DNA of 64,000 nt from Syntrophorhabdus sp. PtaU1.Bin058 (GTDB lineage: Bacteria; Desulfobacterota; Syntrophorhabdia; Syntrophorhabdales; Syntrophorhabdaceae): contig MVRS01000074.1 of assembly GCA_002067975.1 (NCBI GenBank), positions 20,871 through 84,870 of the forward strand. Reading direction: 5' to 3'. Of this stretch, positions 9,326 to 18,300 are shown one piece after another. The number at the start of each line of letters is the position of its first letter. The first letter of the stretch is position 1. The position numbers were made by a program, and so were the translations under genes. The notes under the pieces were generated by a model, which saw only the letters and a list, made by a program, of their open reading frames with translations, had not been told where the DNA came from and did not search any database.

Positions 9326-9405
9326 CATTCGGCTGAGAGCAGAGAGCTTAAGAGCAGAGAGGATGAATTTTTTCAGGCTCTCCGCTCCTCGCTCTTAGCT
9401 CTATT
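9326..9405. repeat. Intergenic word-repeat tract 4
   Basis: Short foldback of GGCTGAGAGCAGAGAGCTTA and AGAGCAGAGAGG words on the left and CTCTCCGCTCCTCGCTCTTA on the right. Same vocabulary as 3103-3135 and 21601-21640. It separates rnc from the minus-strand ligase upstream of it. Confidence 0.7.
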
Positions 9406-10986
9406 CTATATCTTAAATGCTTCTTCTCTTCCTGAGTACTGTTTTCTTAGTTTCGGCTTTTCTATTTTGCCCGTCGGGTTCCTGGGTACTTCGCCGAAGA
9501 AGACCTTTCTCGGCCTCTTGTATTTCGGAAGCCCTTCACAGAATTTCAGGACCTCTTCCTCGGTCAGTTTCTTGCCGGGTGCAACGTCAACGATAACGGC
9601 GACAATCTCGCCGAGCCGCTCATCAGGCAGCCCGATCGCGGCGATGTCTTTCACGTTCGGGTTCGTATGGAGGAAATCTTCGACCTCGACGGGGAATACG
9701 TTCTCGCCGCCGGTGATAATGACATCTTTCTTCCGGTCAACGAGCCAGATAAAGCCATCCTCATCCTCCCGCGCCATGTCACCGGTGTAAAGCCACCCGC
9801 CTACCAGTGTCTTTGCCGTTGCCTCAGGATTTCTGTAGTATTCCCTCATAACCCCGTCGCCGCGGACAATAAGCTCTCCCGGCTCGCCCTTCTTTACAAC
9901 CTTGCCGTTTTCATCAACGATCTGCGTCTCCCAGTTAAATCCGGGTTTGCCGATGGAGCCTATCTTGTGCTCGTTGCCGATGCCGAGGTGTACGCAGCCC
10001 GGACCCGTCGACTCGCTGAGGCCGTAGTTCGTATCGTACTGCATGTTCGGGAAGTATTTTTTCCAATGCTTGATAAGCGCAGGCGGTACCGGCTGAGCCC
10101 CGATGTGCATGAGACGCCACTGGTCAAGCTTGTAGTTGGAGAGCTTCAGTTCCCCGCTGTCGATCTTCAGGAGGATGTCCTGGGCCCAGGGGACGAGCAG
10201 CCAGACGATGGTCCCGCCTTCCTCGCTCACTGCCTCCAGGGTCCACTCCGGCGAAACACCCTTCAGGAGCACGCCCTTTGCCCCCACGATGAAGCTCCCG
10301 AACCAGTGCATCTTTGCGCCCGTATGGTAGAGCGGCGGGATAAGGATGAAGACGTCGTTTTTCCTCTGCCAGTGGTGGGCGTTCTCCGTGATGCATGCGC
10401 TGACCATGTTCTTGTGGGTCAGCAGGATCGGCTTGGGCTGACCGGTTGTCCCGGACGTGAAATAGAGACCGCAGGGGTCTGCAAAGGTAATCTCCACATC
10501 AAGGGGCGTCGCCTTCGCGGCATCGACAAGCTTTCTGAATGATTCTGCATAGGCAGGGATGTTCTGCCCCACGCAGATGTAGTGTTTCACCGTCGGCAGC
10601 TGGTCCTTTATCGCTTCGATCCGTTTCGCAAATTCTTCATCGTAGACAACGACCGTTGGTTCTGCCACATCGCAGCAATATTTCACATCTTCCGCGGTAA
10701 AGCGGAAATTAAGGGGTACGACCCAGGCGCCTGTCCGTACGATCCCGAAGTACGCGACAAGCCAGTCAAAGGAATTCATCATAAAGTGAACGACCTTGTC
10801 GCCCCTTTTTACCCCTTTTGCCGTAAGGACATTGGCAAATTGATTCGCCTGGTCGTCAAACTGCTTCCAGGTAAACTCGACCCTTTTCTTTTCGGCGGGT
10901 ATTCTCTCCACAAGCGCCACGTCGTTCGGAAACCTGCGGGCGTTTCTTGCGAGGATCTCGCCTATGTGTACATATACGTCACCCAT
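9406..10986 (-). CDS. AMP-forming acyl-CoA synthetase/ligase
   Basis: An ANL-superfamily enzyme of 526 residues that would activate a carboxylic acid to its acyl-CoA via an acyl-AMP. The ATP loop reads YFTSGTTGQPKPILLTH; the usual PKG is PKP. The adenylate-binding NYGLSESTGPG, the hinge GWLYTGDMAREDEDGF, the A8 region WLVDRKKDVIITGGENVFP and the C-terminal catalytic lysine in NPTGKIEKPKLR are all present. It is divergent from a paralogous ligase starting at 11108. The substrate cannot be read from sequence; fatty, cyclic or aromatic acids are all possible. Confidence 0.93.
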   Translation of the reverse strand: MGDVYVHIGEILARNARRFPNDVALVERIPAEKKRVEFTWKQFDDQANQFANVLTAKGVKRGDKVVHFMMNSFDWLVAYFGIVRTGAWVVPLNFRFTAEDVKYCCDVAEPTVVVYDEEFAKRIEAIKDQLPTVKHYICVGQNIPAYAESFRKLVDAAKATPLDVEITFADPCGLYFTSGTTGQPKPILLTHKNMVSACITENAHHWQRKNDVFILIPPLYHTGAKMHWFGSFIVGAKGVLLKGVSPEWTLEAVSEEGGTIVWLLVPWAQDILLKIDSGELKLSNYKLDQWRLMHIGAQPVPPALIKHWKKYFPNMQYDTNYGLSESTGPGCVHLGIGNEHKIGSIGKPGFNWETQIVDENGKVVKKGEPGELIVRGDGVMREYYRNPEATAKTLVGGWLYTGDMAREDEDGFIWLVDRKKDVIITGGENVFPVEVEDFLHTNPNVKDIAAIGLPDERLGEIVAVIVDVAPGKKLTEEEVLKFCEGLPKYKRPRKVFFGEVPRNPTGKIEKPKLRKQYSGREEAFKI

Positions 10987-11022
10987 AATTACTCCCTCCC
11001 CAATTATCCGGTAATTTTAATG

Positions 11023-11051
11023 TTGACAAACAACACTGTTCAATTTATCAT
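11023..11051 (+). promoter_or_regulatory. Sigma-70-type promoter for ligase at 11108
   Basis: TTGACA at 11023-11028, a 17-nt spacer and TATCAT at 11046-11051. The predicted start of transcription near 11058 gives a leader of about 50 nt with the ribosome site AAAGGAGGG ahead of the ATG at 11108. Confidence 0.75.
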
Positions 11052-11107
11052 GCTAAAAATCGTAAAGCAATATAAAAACAGTAACATAAACACAAAAGGA
11101 GGGTATT

Positions 11108-12706
11108 ATGAATTTTGCAAGATTTTCGGGTCTCAATGCCAGTAAGTTCCCCAAAAGAGAGTTCATCATCGAGAGTTATCCGTCAAAAAAGATGCGACGA
11201 TGTCTTACCTGGGAACAGTTTGATGAGCAGGCGAACAAGATCGCCAATTACCTGATGAAGGACTGTGGCGTCAAGAAGGGTGACATCGTTGTTCACCTTA
11301 TGATGAACTCGATGGAATGGTATGCAAGCTATATAGCCGTACTCAAGACAGGTGCAACAGTAACGCCTCTCAATTTCCGTTTCGCAAGCGCGGACATCAA
11401 GTATGCAGCGGATGTCACAAAATGCAAGGCCTTCATGTTCGGAGAACAGTTTAACGCAAGAATGGAACCGATCATGAAAGATATGGACTATTGCAAACAC
11501 TTCATCTGCCTCGGCAACACCATCCCCGCAGGTGTAAAATCCTACAACGAAATCCTCGAAAAAGGCGATGCGTCCGGGGTCTGTGTCGAAACGGGCGATG
11601 ACGATATGGCAGAACTCATGTTCACCTCCGGCACGACAGGGGCGCCGAAACCCGTGTGCCACACCCACAATACACTCTTCTATATCGGCATAGGCAATGC
11701 CCTTACCTATAATGAAGGGTACAACAGTGTGTACCTCGCGCCGCATCCGTACTATCACAGCGGCACGCTCTTTCTTTCCTTCCCGTGTTATATAGCGGCA
11801 GGCAAGGTCCTTATGCCGATGGAGCTGCAGCCTGAATTTTATCTCCAGTCAATGGCAGAGGAGAAATGTACAGGCGGCTGGAATACGGTCCCTACATGGT
11901 CCGACGTGATAAACGCCATAAAGTCCGGCCAGGTAGACCTCAAAAAATATGACCTTTCTGCCCTTTTGCACATAGAGATCGGCGCTCAGCCGGTTCCTTA
12001 CATCCTCCTTGAGGATTCAAAGAAGATCTTCCCCAAGCTCCCGATCGCAAACATATATGGTATCACGGAAGGCGGCGGCGGCGGTCTCACGAACTGTTAT
12101 GACGAAGACATCATGAGAAAACCCGGTTCCATCGGAAAGGCGACAGCCTTTATGGAGGCCAAGGTCGTTGACAACGAGGGCAAAGAGCTTCCTGCCAGCG
12201 GTGTCGGCGAACTGCTTATCAAGGGACCGCGGCTCATGAAAGAATATGCCTTCAACCCCGAGATGACGGCCAAGACGATCAAGGACGGCTGGCTCTATAC
12301 CGGCGACCTTGCATATAAAGACGATGAAGGCTTCATCTTCTTCGCTGACAGGGCAAAAGACCTGATCATCAGGGGCGGCGAGAACATCTTCCCGGCTGAG
12401 ATCGAAGACGCCCTGAGGAAGCATCCCAAGATCCAGGACGTTGCCGTTCTCGGTTATCCTCACCCGAGGCTCGTTGAGATCGTTATGGCGATTATCCAGC
12501 CCAAGGAAGGCCAGACCATTGCCGACGAGGAGGTCATCAATTTCGTAAAGGAGAAGGGTCTCGCGAAATACAAATGGCCTGAAAAGATGGTATATACCGC
12601 CATCCCGAGAAACCCTGCAGGCAAGATCGAGAAGCCGAAACTGAGGGACATCTACGTAAAGCCTGCAAAAGAGGCAATGGAGAAGGAGTTCAAGAAACAG
12701 TCGTAA
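11108..12706 (+). CDS. AMP-forming acyl-CoA synthetase/ligase
   Basis: A 532-residue ANL ligase. The ATP loop is MFTSGTTGAPKPVCHTH, again with PKP in place of PKG, the same deviation as in the divergent neighbour. Other family motifs are NIYGITEGGGGG, GWLYTGDLAYKDDEGF, DRAKDLIIRGGENIFP and the C-terminal NPAGKIEKPKLR lysine. The shared PKP and the near-identical C-terminal motif suggest the two divergent ligases are paralogues. A strong promoter, AAAGGAGGG ribosome site and 3' terminator make it a single-gene transcript. Substrate unknown. Confidence 0.94.
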   Translation: MNFARFSGLNASKFPKREFIIESYPSKKMRRCLTWEQFDEQANKIANYLMKDCGVKKGDIVVHLMMNSMEWYASYIAVLKTGATVTPLNFRFASADIKYAADVTKCKAFMFGEQFNARMEPIMKDMDYCKHFICLGNTIPAGVKSYNEILEKGDASGVCVETGDDDMAELMFTSGTTGAPKPVCHTHNTLFYIGIGNALTYNEGYNSVYLAPHPYYHSGTLFLSFPCYIAAGKVLMPMELQPEFYLQSMAEEKCTGGWNTVPTWSDVINAIKSGQVDLKKYDLSALLHIEIGAQPVPYILLEDSKKIFPKLPIANIYGITEGGGGGLTNCYDEDIMRKPGSIGKATAFMEAKVVDNEGKELPASGVGELLIKGPRLMKEYAFNPEMTAKTIKDGWLYTGDLAYKDDEGFIFFADRAKDLIIRGGENIFPAEIEDALRKHPKIQDVAVLGYPHPRLVEIVMAIIQPKEGQTIADEEVINFVKEKGLAKYKWPEKMVYTAIPRNPAGKIEKPKLRDIYVKPAKEAMEKEFKKQS

Positions 12707-12733
12707 TACGCGGAGGCAATAACCCTGAGCACC

Positions 12734-12766
12734 AAACGCCCGCCGGTTCGGCGGGCGTTTTCTTTT
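12734..12766 (+). terminator. Rho-independent terminator
   Basis: An 11-bp perfect stem (AAACGCCCGCC and its complement) around a 5-nt loop, followed by TTTTCTTTT, 28 bp after the ligase stop codon. Confidence 0.93.
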
Positions 12767-13052
12767 ATCCCGGTTTTTTCATCAGGTTCAGCGCTTGTAT
12801 CGGTATGTCCCCGCAAACACGCTGGATAAGGGCAGTGAATAGCAAAAAGCCGTCAGCAGTCAGCACACAGCCATCAGCAATAAGTAAGGTCTATCTGGTC
12901 TTGCTCGTCTTAACCTTGAACGTTGAACATGAACGTTGAACAGATTTTTGTTCACGACTTACGGGTTTTTCGATATACGATCTACACCCTGCCATGATCG
13001 GTCATCGGGGTCCGGCACCAGGGTCAATATATACAAAAGTAAATATTTTCCT
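12767..13052. repeat. Intergenic word-repeat tract 5
   Basis: The gap between the terminator and the XRE-cupin promoter holds GGGCAGTGAATAGC, CCGTCAGCAGTCAGCACACA, CCTTGAACGTTGAACATGAA and CGATATACGATCTACA words (about 12826-12990). No gene is supported here. Confidence 0.72.
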
Positions 13053-13080
13053 TGACAACTATTTATTTATTGATACAATT
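13053..13080 (+). promoter_or_regulatory. Promoter of the XRE-cupin gene, possibly leaderless
   Basis: TTGACA at 13053-13058, a 16-nt spacer and TACAAT at 13075-13080. Transcription would begin about 7 nt further on, at or next to the GTG start codon at 13087. No Shine-Dalgarno sequence lies upstream of that codon. Confidence 0.65.
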
Positions 13081-13086
13081 TGATCT

Positions 13087-13611
13087 GTGGAAGTGGGAAA
13101 TAAGATACGGCAGATCAGAAAGAAACAGAACATGAGCATGAAGGAGTTGGCGAAGCGGGTCGGGCTCAGCTATCTTACCATCCAGAGGATCGAGACGGGG
13201 GAGGTCAGTCCGTCGGTGGCTGTTCTGTCCGAGATCGCTTACTGCCTGAAATATCCCATCTCCGGTTTTTTTGACAAGGAAATAGGCATACAGCTTATAA
13301 AAAAGGCCGACCAGCCCGAGATAGAGTCTTCCACGCTGACGCTCAAGCTGCTTGTTCCCAAAGGTCTTATCAACGACAAGATATCCGTTAGTCTCGGAAA
13401 AACAAATATAGGTAAATGCGTAGATCTACATAAGAACCAAGGTCTCGAAATAACATATATTTTAAAGGGCAGATGTCGTAAAACCTACGACAATAAGGTC
13501 CTTGAACTGGAGGCCGGCGATATCGTCTGCTTCGACGCCGAGCGGCCTCACTCAGTAGAGGCGCTTGAACCCATGGAGTTTATAAACTTTTACTTGCGAC
13601 AGGTCCCGTGA
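13087..13611 (+). CDS. XRE-family regulator with C-terminal cupin domain
   Basis: Residues 1-60 form an XRE helix-turn-helix (MKELAKRVGLSYLTIQRIET). Residues about 100-174 form a small beta-barrel cupin (GDIVCFDAERPHSVEA), a sensor domain seen in regulators of amino-acid and organic-acid metabolism. The start is GTG at 13087; the later ATGs would destroy the HTH. It lies 44 bp upstream of the Liv-type operon on the same strand and is the obvious candidate regulator for it. The ligand is unknown; few His residues line the cupin, so metal binding is uncertain. Confidence 0.9.
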   Translation: MEVGNKIRQIRKKQNMSMKELAKRVGLSYLTIQRIETGEVSPSVAVLSEIAYCLKYPISGFFDKEIGIQLIKKADQPEIESSTLTLKLLVPKGLINDKISVSLGKTNIGKCVDLHKNQGLEITYILKGRCRKTYDNKVLELEAGDIVCFDAERPHSVEALEPMEFINFYLRQVP

Positions 13612-13655
13612 CACAGGGATTTGGTTTACATAAAAACACATTATAAGGAGGGATT

Positions 13656-14924
13656 ATGACAACATGGAAGGTATTACCTAAGATCGTGATATTGCTGGTT
13701 GCTTTTCTTTTCCTGTCGTCTCAGGCGGCCTTTGCGGCACCGGCAGAGAAGGGGAAGCCGATCGTCATCGGCGTTCCAAGTTCATTTAAATCGATAGAAG
13801 CGGCAGATGGATTGAAGGCTATCACGCTGGCGGTCGAGGAGATCAACGCAAAAGGCGGGGTCAAAGTAGGTAACGAAAAGAAAATGCTAAAGATCGAATC
13901 TATCGAAACAAGGGACATGGAGCCGGGCGTGCCGCTTGCCGATGCATTGCTGGCTAACGAGAAGCTTATTCTTGAAAAGAAACCAAACGTGATTATCCAG
14001 GGGCCGACGAGGTCCGAGGTGCTCCTTGCTGCTATGGATCTGTATGCACAGTACAAGATCCCGAGCATCAACAATGCCGTGGCGTCGAAGTTCGTGGACA
14101 AGTATCTCTCTAATCCTGAAAAGTACAGACACTGTTTCAGGATGTTCGACGGCAAGTATGTCGTTGCCGGACTCGGGGATGTGATGGCCAAGATGAACAA
14201 GGACTATGGATTCAAGAAGGCATATATAGTAGTGCAGGATGCCATCTGGGCGGTTGGGATCGCCAACGGCATGAATGCGTGGTATAAGAACAACGGCTGG
14301 GAAGTGGTAGGATTCGACAAGTATCCTACGGGCGCCTCGGACTTTTCCAGCACCCTTATAAAGGCAAAACAGGCAGGAGTCCAGGTCATCTTCTGCATCT
14401 TTGACATGCCTCAAAGCGGTATTCTCGTACAACAATGGAAAGACATGAAGATACCGGCGGTCTTTGCCGGATTTATCTCACCGCTTATGGGATCAAAGGC
14501 CTGGACGACCTTCGGAGATAAGATCGAAGGTGTCATCAATATCTGCTTTGACGGGGGTAACCTGCCGCTGGAAAAATATCCCCCTGCAAAAAAGTTCTAT
14601 GAGGCCTACAAAAAGAGATGGGGAGAGATGCAGGTCGGGCATAAGCCTGCCGTTGACTACGATGGTGTATACGCTATGGTGGGCGCAATCGAGAGGGCAG
14701 GGTCCCTTGACCCTGACAAGATCGCCAAAGAGCTTGAAAAAACAAATATGGTAGGATGTACCGGCAGGATCCATTTCAAAGACCACCAGTATGTATTCGG
14801 CGTAGACCCGAAGATTGACGCAATCTCCGCTGTATACCAGTGGAAGAAAGGCGGGAAAAGGGTCCCCATATTTCCTGACAGCATCGCAGAGGGAGTTATC
14901 GAAAAACCTGCTTCAATGAAATAG
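13656..14924 (+). CDS. Branched-chain amino acid-type ABC transporter, substrate-binding protein
   Basis: A periplasmic type I binding protein (Peripla_BP_6, LivJ/K-like) of 422 residues with a clear signal peptide ending about AFA-AP (residue 28). The mature start GKPIVIGVPSSFKSIEAADG is typical for the family's first strand. The ribosome site AAGGAGGGATT precedes the ATG. It is first in a five-gene cassette with two permeases and two ATPases. In anaerobic aromatic degraders such systems often import aromatic or other organic acids; the ligase at the operon end supports an organic acid here (inference). Confidence 0.93.
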   Translation: MTTWKVLPKIVILLVAFLFLSSQAAFAAPAEKGKPIVIGVPSSFKSIEAADGLKAITLAVEEINAKGGVKVGNEKKMLKIESIETRDMEPGVPLADALLANEKLILEKKPNVIIQGPTRSEVLLAAMDLYAQYKIPSINNAVASKFVDKYLSNPEKYRHCFRMFDGKYVVAGLGDVMAKMNKDYGFKKAYIVVQDAIWAVGIANGMNAWYKNNGWEVVGFDKYPTGASDFSSTLIKAKQAGVQVIFCIFDMPQSGILVQQWKDMKIPAVFAGFISPLMGSKAWTTFGDKIEGVINICFDGGNLPLEKYPPAKKFYEAYKKRWGEMQVGHKPAVDYDGVYAMVGAIERAGSLDPDKIAKELEKTNMVGCTGRIHFKDHQYVFGVDPKIDAISAVYQWKKGGKRVPIFPDSIAEGVIEKPASMK

Positions 14925-14932
14925 GAGGGGGC

Positions 14933-15793
14933 GTGCTCGTCTACGGATTTATCAACAGCGTGATCCTGATGATGATTGCACTTGGGTTCAGCATAACGTT
15001 CGGAATCAGCAGGGTTGCCAATTTTTCCCACGGTGGGTTCTATATATTGGGAGGAATTCTTACGTGGTACGGCCTTATCAAACTGGGCCTGCCTTATTTC
15101 CTCTCGGCAGGCCTTTCAATAATTATCGTCGGAATTATCGGGGCCGTTATGTACCGGGTTGTCCTCGTTCGCCTGAGGGGCCTTGAGCTTTCCGAGGTCA
15201 TCGCAACCTTTTCTCTGGGGATTGTGATCCTTGAGCTTCTGAGGGGACTCGGGGTGTTTGGTTATGAATTCAGAAACCCAGTGTTCATAGACGGCTCTGT
15301 CGAGATCTTTGGTGTCGGCGTTGGCATACAGAGGATTATCATCGTCTGCGCCGGCGCTGTCCTCCTCCTGATCCTCCATGTCTTTGTCCACCACACGAAG
15401 ATGGGGCTCGCGTTCAGGGGCGTGGCCCAGCAGGAGCACACTGCCTTATCGGTCGGCATTAATCCCGACCAGGTCTCCATGCTGAGCCTGGCCATGGGTT
15501 CGATCATGTGCGCCCTTGCCGCAGTTCTCATCTTGCCACTCGGCGTTATCTCGGTGGACGAGGGATATGACATACTCATAAAGGCATTGGCGGTCTGTAT
15601 TATCGGAGGGCTCGAAAGCACGCTCGGGGTACTCGTGGCCGCCTTCATAATCGGCTATATTGAGGTGCTTACTTCCATGTACATCTCCTCGTCGCTCACG
15701 TCCGTTATCCCCCTGGCATGCATGCTTGTGATTCTCCTGATCAGACCTTCGGGAATATTCGGTAAATCCAAAGAGATTGAGGAGCGGGTATGA
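14933..15793 (+). CDS. ABC transporter permease, LivH family
   Basis: A 286-residue inner-membrane permease with about eight hydrophobic segments. The first, LVYGFINSVILMMIALGFSI, and the conserved RVANFSHGGFYILGG loop identify LivH. Cytoplasmic coupling-helix signature GLAFRGVAQQEHTALSVGIN is present. GTG start at 14933 behind ATAGGAGGGGGC. It overlaps the next gene by 4 bp. Confidence 0.93.
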   Translation: MLVYGFINSVILMMIALGFSITFGISRVANFSHGGFYILGGILTWYGLIKLGLPYFLSAGLSIIIVGIIGAVMYRVVLVRLRGLELSEVIATFSLGIVILELLRGLGVFGYEFRNPVFIDGSVEIFGVGVGIQRIIIVCAGAVLLLILHVFVHHTKMGLAFRGVAQQEHTALSVGINPDQVSMLSLAMGSIMCALAAVLILPLGVISVDEGYDILIKALAVCIIGGLESTLGVLVAAFIIGYIEVLTSMYISSSLTSVIPLACMLVILLIRPSGIFGKSKEIEERV

Positions 15794-16815
15794 GCACAGA
15801 GCGCAGAAGGGAAAGGATCGACAGACCTATCAAGGCAGTAACGGATGACATCTTCTGCCTTTCGTCGATGCGCGAGATCGCATATCTCGTCATACCGCGC
15901 ATCCTGCCCATTGTAGGTCTCCTGCTTCTTGGATTCCTCGTCCCCACTTATTGGAGAAAAGTGATTGTCATAACCTTCATAATGGGAATGATGGCCCTTA
16001 GCTGGGACTTTATGGCCTCCTGCGGGCTCACATCGCTTGGCCAGGCCCTCTTTTTTGCGATTGGGGCATACAGCTCAGCGGCGGTGAATCACTATCTCGG
16101 GCTACCCATATATCTTTCCATCCCGCTGGGAACCCTTATCGGCGCGATCATCTCCACGGCCTGTATCTATCCTGCCCTCGGGCTTAGAGGCATATACTTC
16201 TCAATGGTGACCCTCATCATACCCCTCATGCTCATGCGTGTCGTGGAGACAACGGGTATCCTCGGAGGGACTGAAGGCATCACGGGCCTGACCCATTTCC
16301 CCGGCATGTTTATTACTACAACGATCAGTATGGCTGCCCTGTGGGCTACGTTCTTCGGCCTGAGACGACTCATCGATTCCGATTACGGGCATATCTTCGT
16401 TGCATTGAAAGATAACGACAGGGCCGTCGAGGCATCAGGCTTAAGCATCCGGTGGTTCAAGGTCCAGGCCATTTTCATAGGAAGCGCCATATGCTGTTTC
16501 TGCGGCGCCTTCATGACCCACTACTACATGAGTGTCGGCATGTCCGCCTTTGCCGTGGACCTGTCTATATTTCCTATTGCAGCGAGCGTAGTGGGAGGGA
16601 TGGGAACACTTGCAGGACCATTGCTTGGAGCGATCATCCTCGGTCCTCTTTCAGAGGCGCTCAGGACCTTTGGTTCTTTCAGGGTTGTTATCTATGCCGC
16701 GCTTCTCGGCACGTTCATCGTCACGCTCCCCGAAGGTCTGTTCCCTTACTTGGCCAGAAAGTATCAACAAATAGAGAGATGGGTGGAGGCCCCCGGTGGA
16801 ATATCTGAAGATTGA
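15790..16815 (+). CDS. ABC transporter permease, LivM family
   Basis: The second permease of the Liv-type importer, 341 residues, with an N-terminal hydrophilic leader of about 35 residues before the first membrane helix. Family motifs GLTSLGQALFFAIGAYSSA and the loop FVALKDNDRAVEASGLSI are clear. The gene overlaps LivH by 4 bp at its start and the LivG gene by 20 bp at its end, so all are translationally coupled. Confidence 0.93.
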   Translation: MSTERRRERIDRPIKAVTDDIFCLSSMREIAYLVIPRILPIVGLLLLGFLVPTYWRKVIVITFIMGMMALSWDFMASCGLTSLGQALFFAIGAYSSAAVNHYLGLPIYLSIPLGTLIGAIISTACIYPALGLRGIYFSMVTLIIPLMLMRVVETTGILGGTEGITGLTHFPGMFITTTISMAALWATFFGLRRLIDSDYGHIFVALKDNDRAVEASGLSIRWFKVQAIFIGSAICCFCGAFMTHYYMSVGMSAFAVDLSIFPIAASVVGGMGTLAGPLLGAIILGPLSEALRTFGSFRVVIYAALLGTFIVTLPEGLFPYLARKYQQIERWVEAPGGISED

Positions 16816-17536
16816 GAACCTCAGGAAGACATTCGGCGGTGTAGTAGCTGTCGATAACGTCAGTTTCGATGTTGAACAGGGTACCCTCCTCGGAATAATC
16901 GGACCGAACGGGTCAGGCAAGACCACAACGGTGAACCTGATCACGGGATTTCTCAAGCCCGATTCCGGCAAGGTGTTGTTCAAGGGACGGGATATCGCAG
17001 GCCTTCGGGCATCGAAGATCACAAACCTCGGCATCGGAAGGACATTCCAGATGGTAAAGCCCTTTTACCGTTTGCCCGCCTTCAAAAACCTTGTCGTGCC
17101 GCTTTTCTCTCCACGGGTAAAAAGGATGGGCGGCCACTATGGCGAAAAAGACACACTGGCCCTCGATATCCTTGAGGACATAGGTTTTGAGAGGGATTCT
17201 GCCGTGCCTTACAAACCGGCCAGCATACTTCCCCATGGATATCTGAAACGACTCGAGATGGCGAGGGTGATTGCCCTTCAAAGCGAGCTCATCGTCTTTG
17301 ACGAGCTTTATTCGGGACTGACCCTGGCGGAAGTGGCGAGCATATCGCCCATGATAGAGAAGCTGATCGAAACCGGTAAGACGATCATTATGGTGGAGCA
17401 TCGCCTGAAAGAGCTTTTCAAGATTGCCCATAAGATAGTAGTTCTGGATCAGGGCAAAAAGATCGCGGAAGGCAGTCCCAGGGAGATCATGAAACAGCCG
17501 AGCGTTAAAAAGGCCTACCTCGGGGTGGAATTATGA
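16796..17536 (+). CDS. ABC transporter ATP-binding protein, LivG family
   Basis: An ATPase subunit of the importer, 246 residues. Walker A is GPNGSGKTT, the signature region is LPHGYLKRLEMAR and Walker B is LIVFDELYSGL, with His switch in MVEHRLKEL. The signature departs from the usual LSYGxQR form. GTG start at 16796 inside the end of the permease gene; stop overlaps the next ATG. Confidence 0.92.
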   Translation: MEYLKIENLRKTFGGVVAVDNVSFDVEQGTLLGIIGPNGSGKTTTVNLITGFLKPDSGKVLFKGRDIAGLRASKITNLGIGRTFQMVKPFYRLPAFKNLVVPLFSPRVKRMGGHYGEKDTLALDILEDIGFERDSAVPYKPASILPHGYLKRLEMARVIALQSELIVFDELYSGLTLAEVASISPMIEKLIETGKTIIMVEHRLKELFKIAHKIVVLDQGKKIAEGSPREIMKQPSVKKAYLGVEL

Positions 17537-18300
17537 GTATGTTGTCCGTAAAAAACCTTACCGTATTTTATGAAAACGCAATCGCCATAAACAAACTGTC
17601 CATCTCTGTCAATAAGGATGAGATCGTGGGTGTCATCGGGCCCAACAGCGCAGGCAAGACCACGCTGATGAACACGATCTCCGGTCTGATGCTTGACACG
17701 AAACTAAAGGAAGACCGGAGGGGCGGCATACGGATCAGCATCTTCGGTTCGGTTGAATACCTCGATGAAAATATCACCAACCTGTGGCCGGACAAGAGGG
17801 TAAGAAAGGGTATTGCCCTGTGCAGGGAAAGACATCCTGTGTTCGGGGAGAGCGACGTTGAGGAGAACCTCAAGATCTCGGGATACCTCAGTTCAAAGGA
17901 ACAGGTGAAAGAATCCCTGTCCCTTGTATATGATACATTTCCCAAGCTTCTTACGATGAGACGAAGAAAGGCAGGGCTCATGAGCGGCGGGGAACAGCAG
18001 ATGCTTGCCATAGGGATTGCCCTTATGGCAAGGCCACGGCTTTTACTTCTTGACGAACCGCTGCTGGGCTTAAGTCCCAACATCCAGGCCCAGCTTGTAG
18101 AGGCGATTCAGAAGATCAAGCAGCAGACAAATATGACGATCCTTATCACCGAGCAGTTCGCGAGACCGCTCATCCCGATTATTGATCGCGGGTATGTCAT
18201 CGAAAACGGCATGTTCGCGTTCGGGGGCAGTAAAGACGAGCTTTATGACAACCCCGATGTACGAAAAGCCTATTTCGGAGTGGACTACGATGAGGAATGA
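17533..18300 (+). CDS. ABC transporter ATP-binding protein, LivF family
   Basis: The second ATPase, 255 residues: Walker A GPNSAGKTT, signature MSGGEQQMLAIG, Walker B LLLLDEPLLGLSP. It has about 15 extra residues after Walker A (near 55-75) compared with ordinary LivF. Its stop overlaps the start of the downstream ligase (ATGAGGAATGA), coupling uptake to activation. Confidence 0.93.
   Translation: MSMLSVKNLTVFYENAIAINKLSISVNKDEIVGVIGPNSAGKTTLMNTISGLMLDTKLKEDRRGGIRISIFGSVEYLDENITNLWPDKRVRKGIALCRERHPVFGESDVEENLKISGYLSSKEQVKESLSLVYDTFPKLLTMRRRKAGLMSGGEQQMLAIGIALMARPRLLLLDEPLLGLSPNIQAQLVEAIQKIKQQTNMTILITEQFARPLIPIIDRGYVIENGMFAFGGSKDELYDNPDVRKAYFGVDYDEE

Noticed and set aside
18182..18289. N-terminal extension of the Liv-linked ligase
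   Set aside because: It lies within livF in another frame; the ATG at 18290 overlaps the livF stop and fits the family start.
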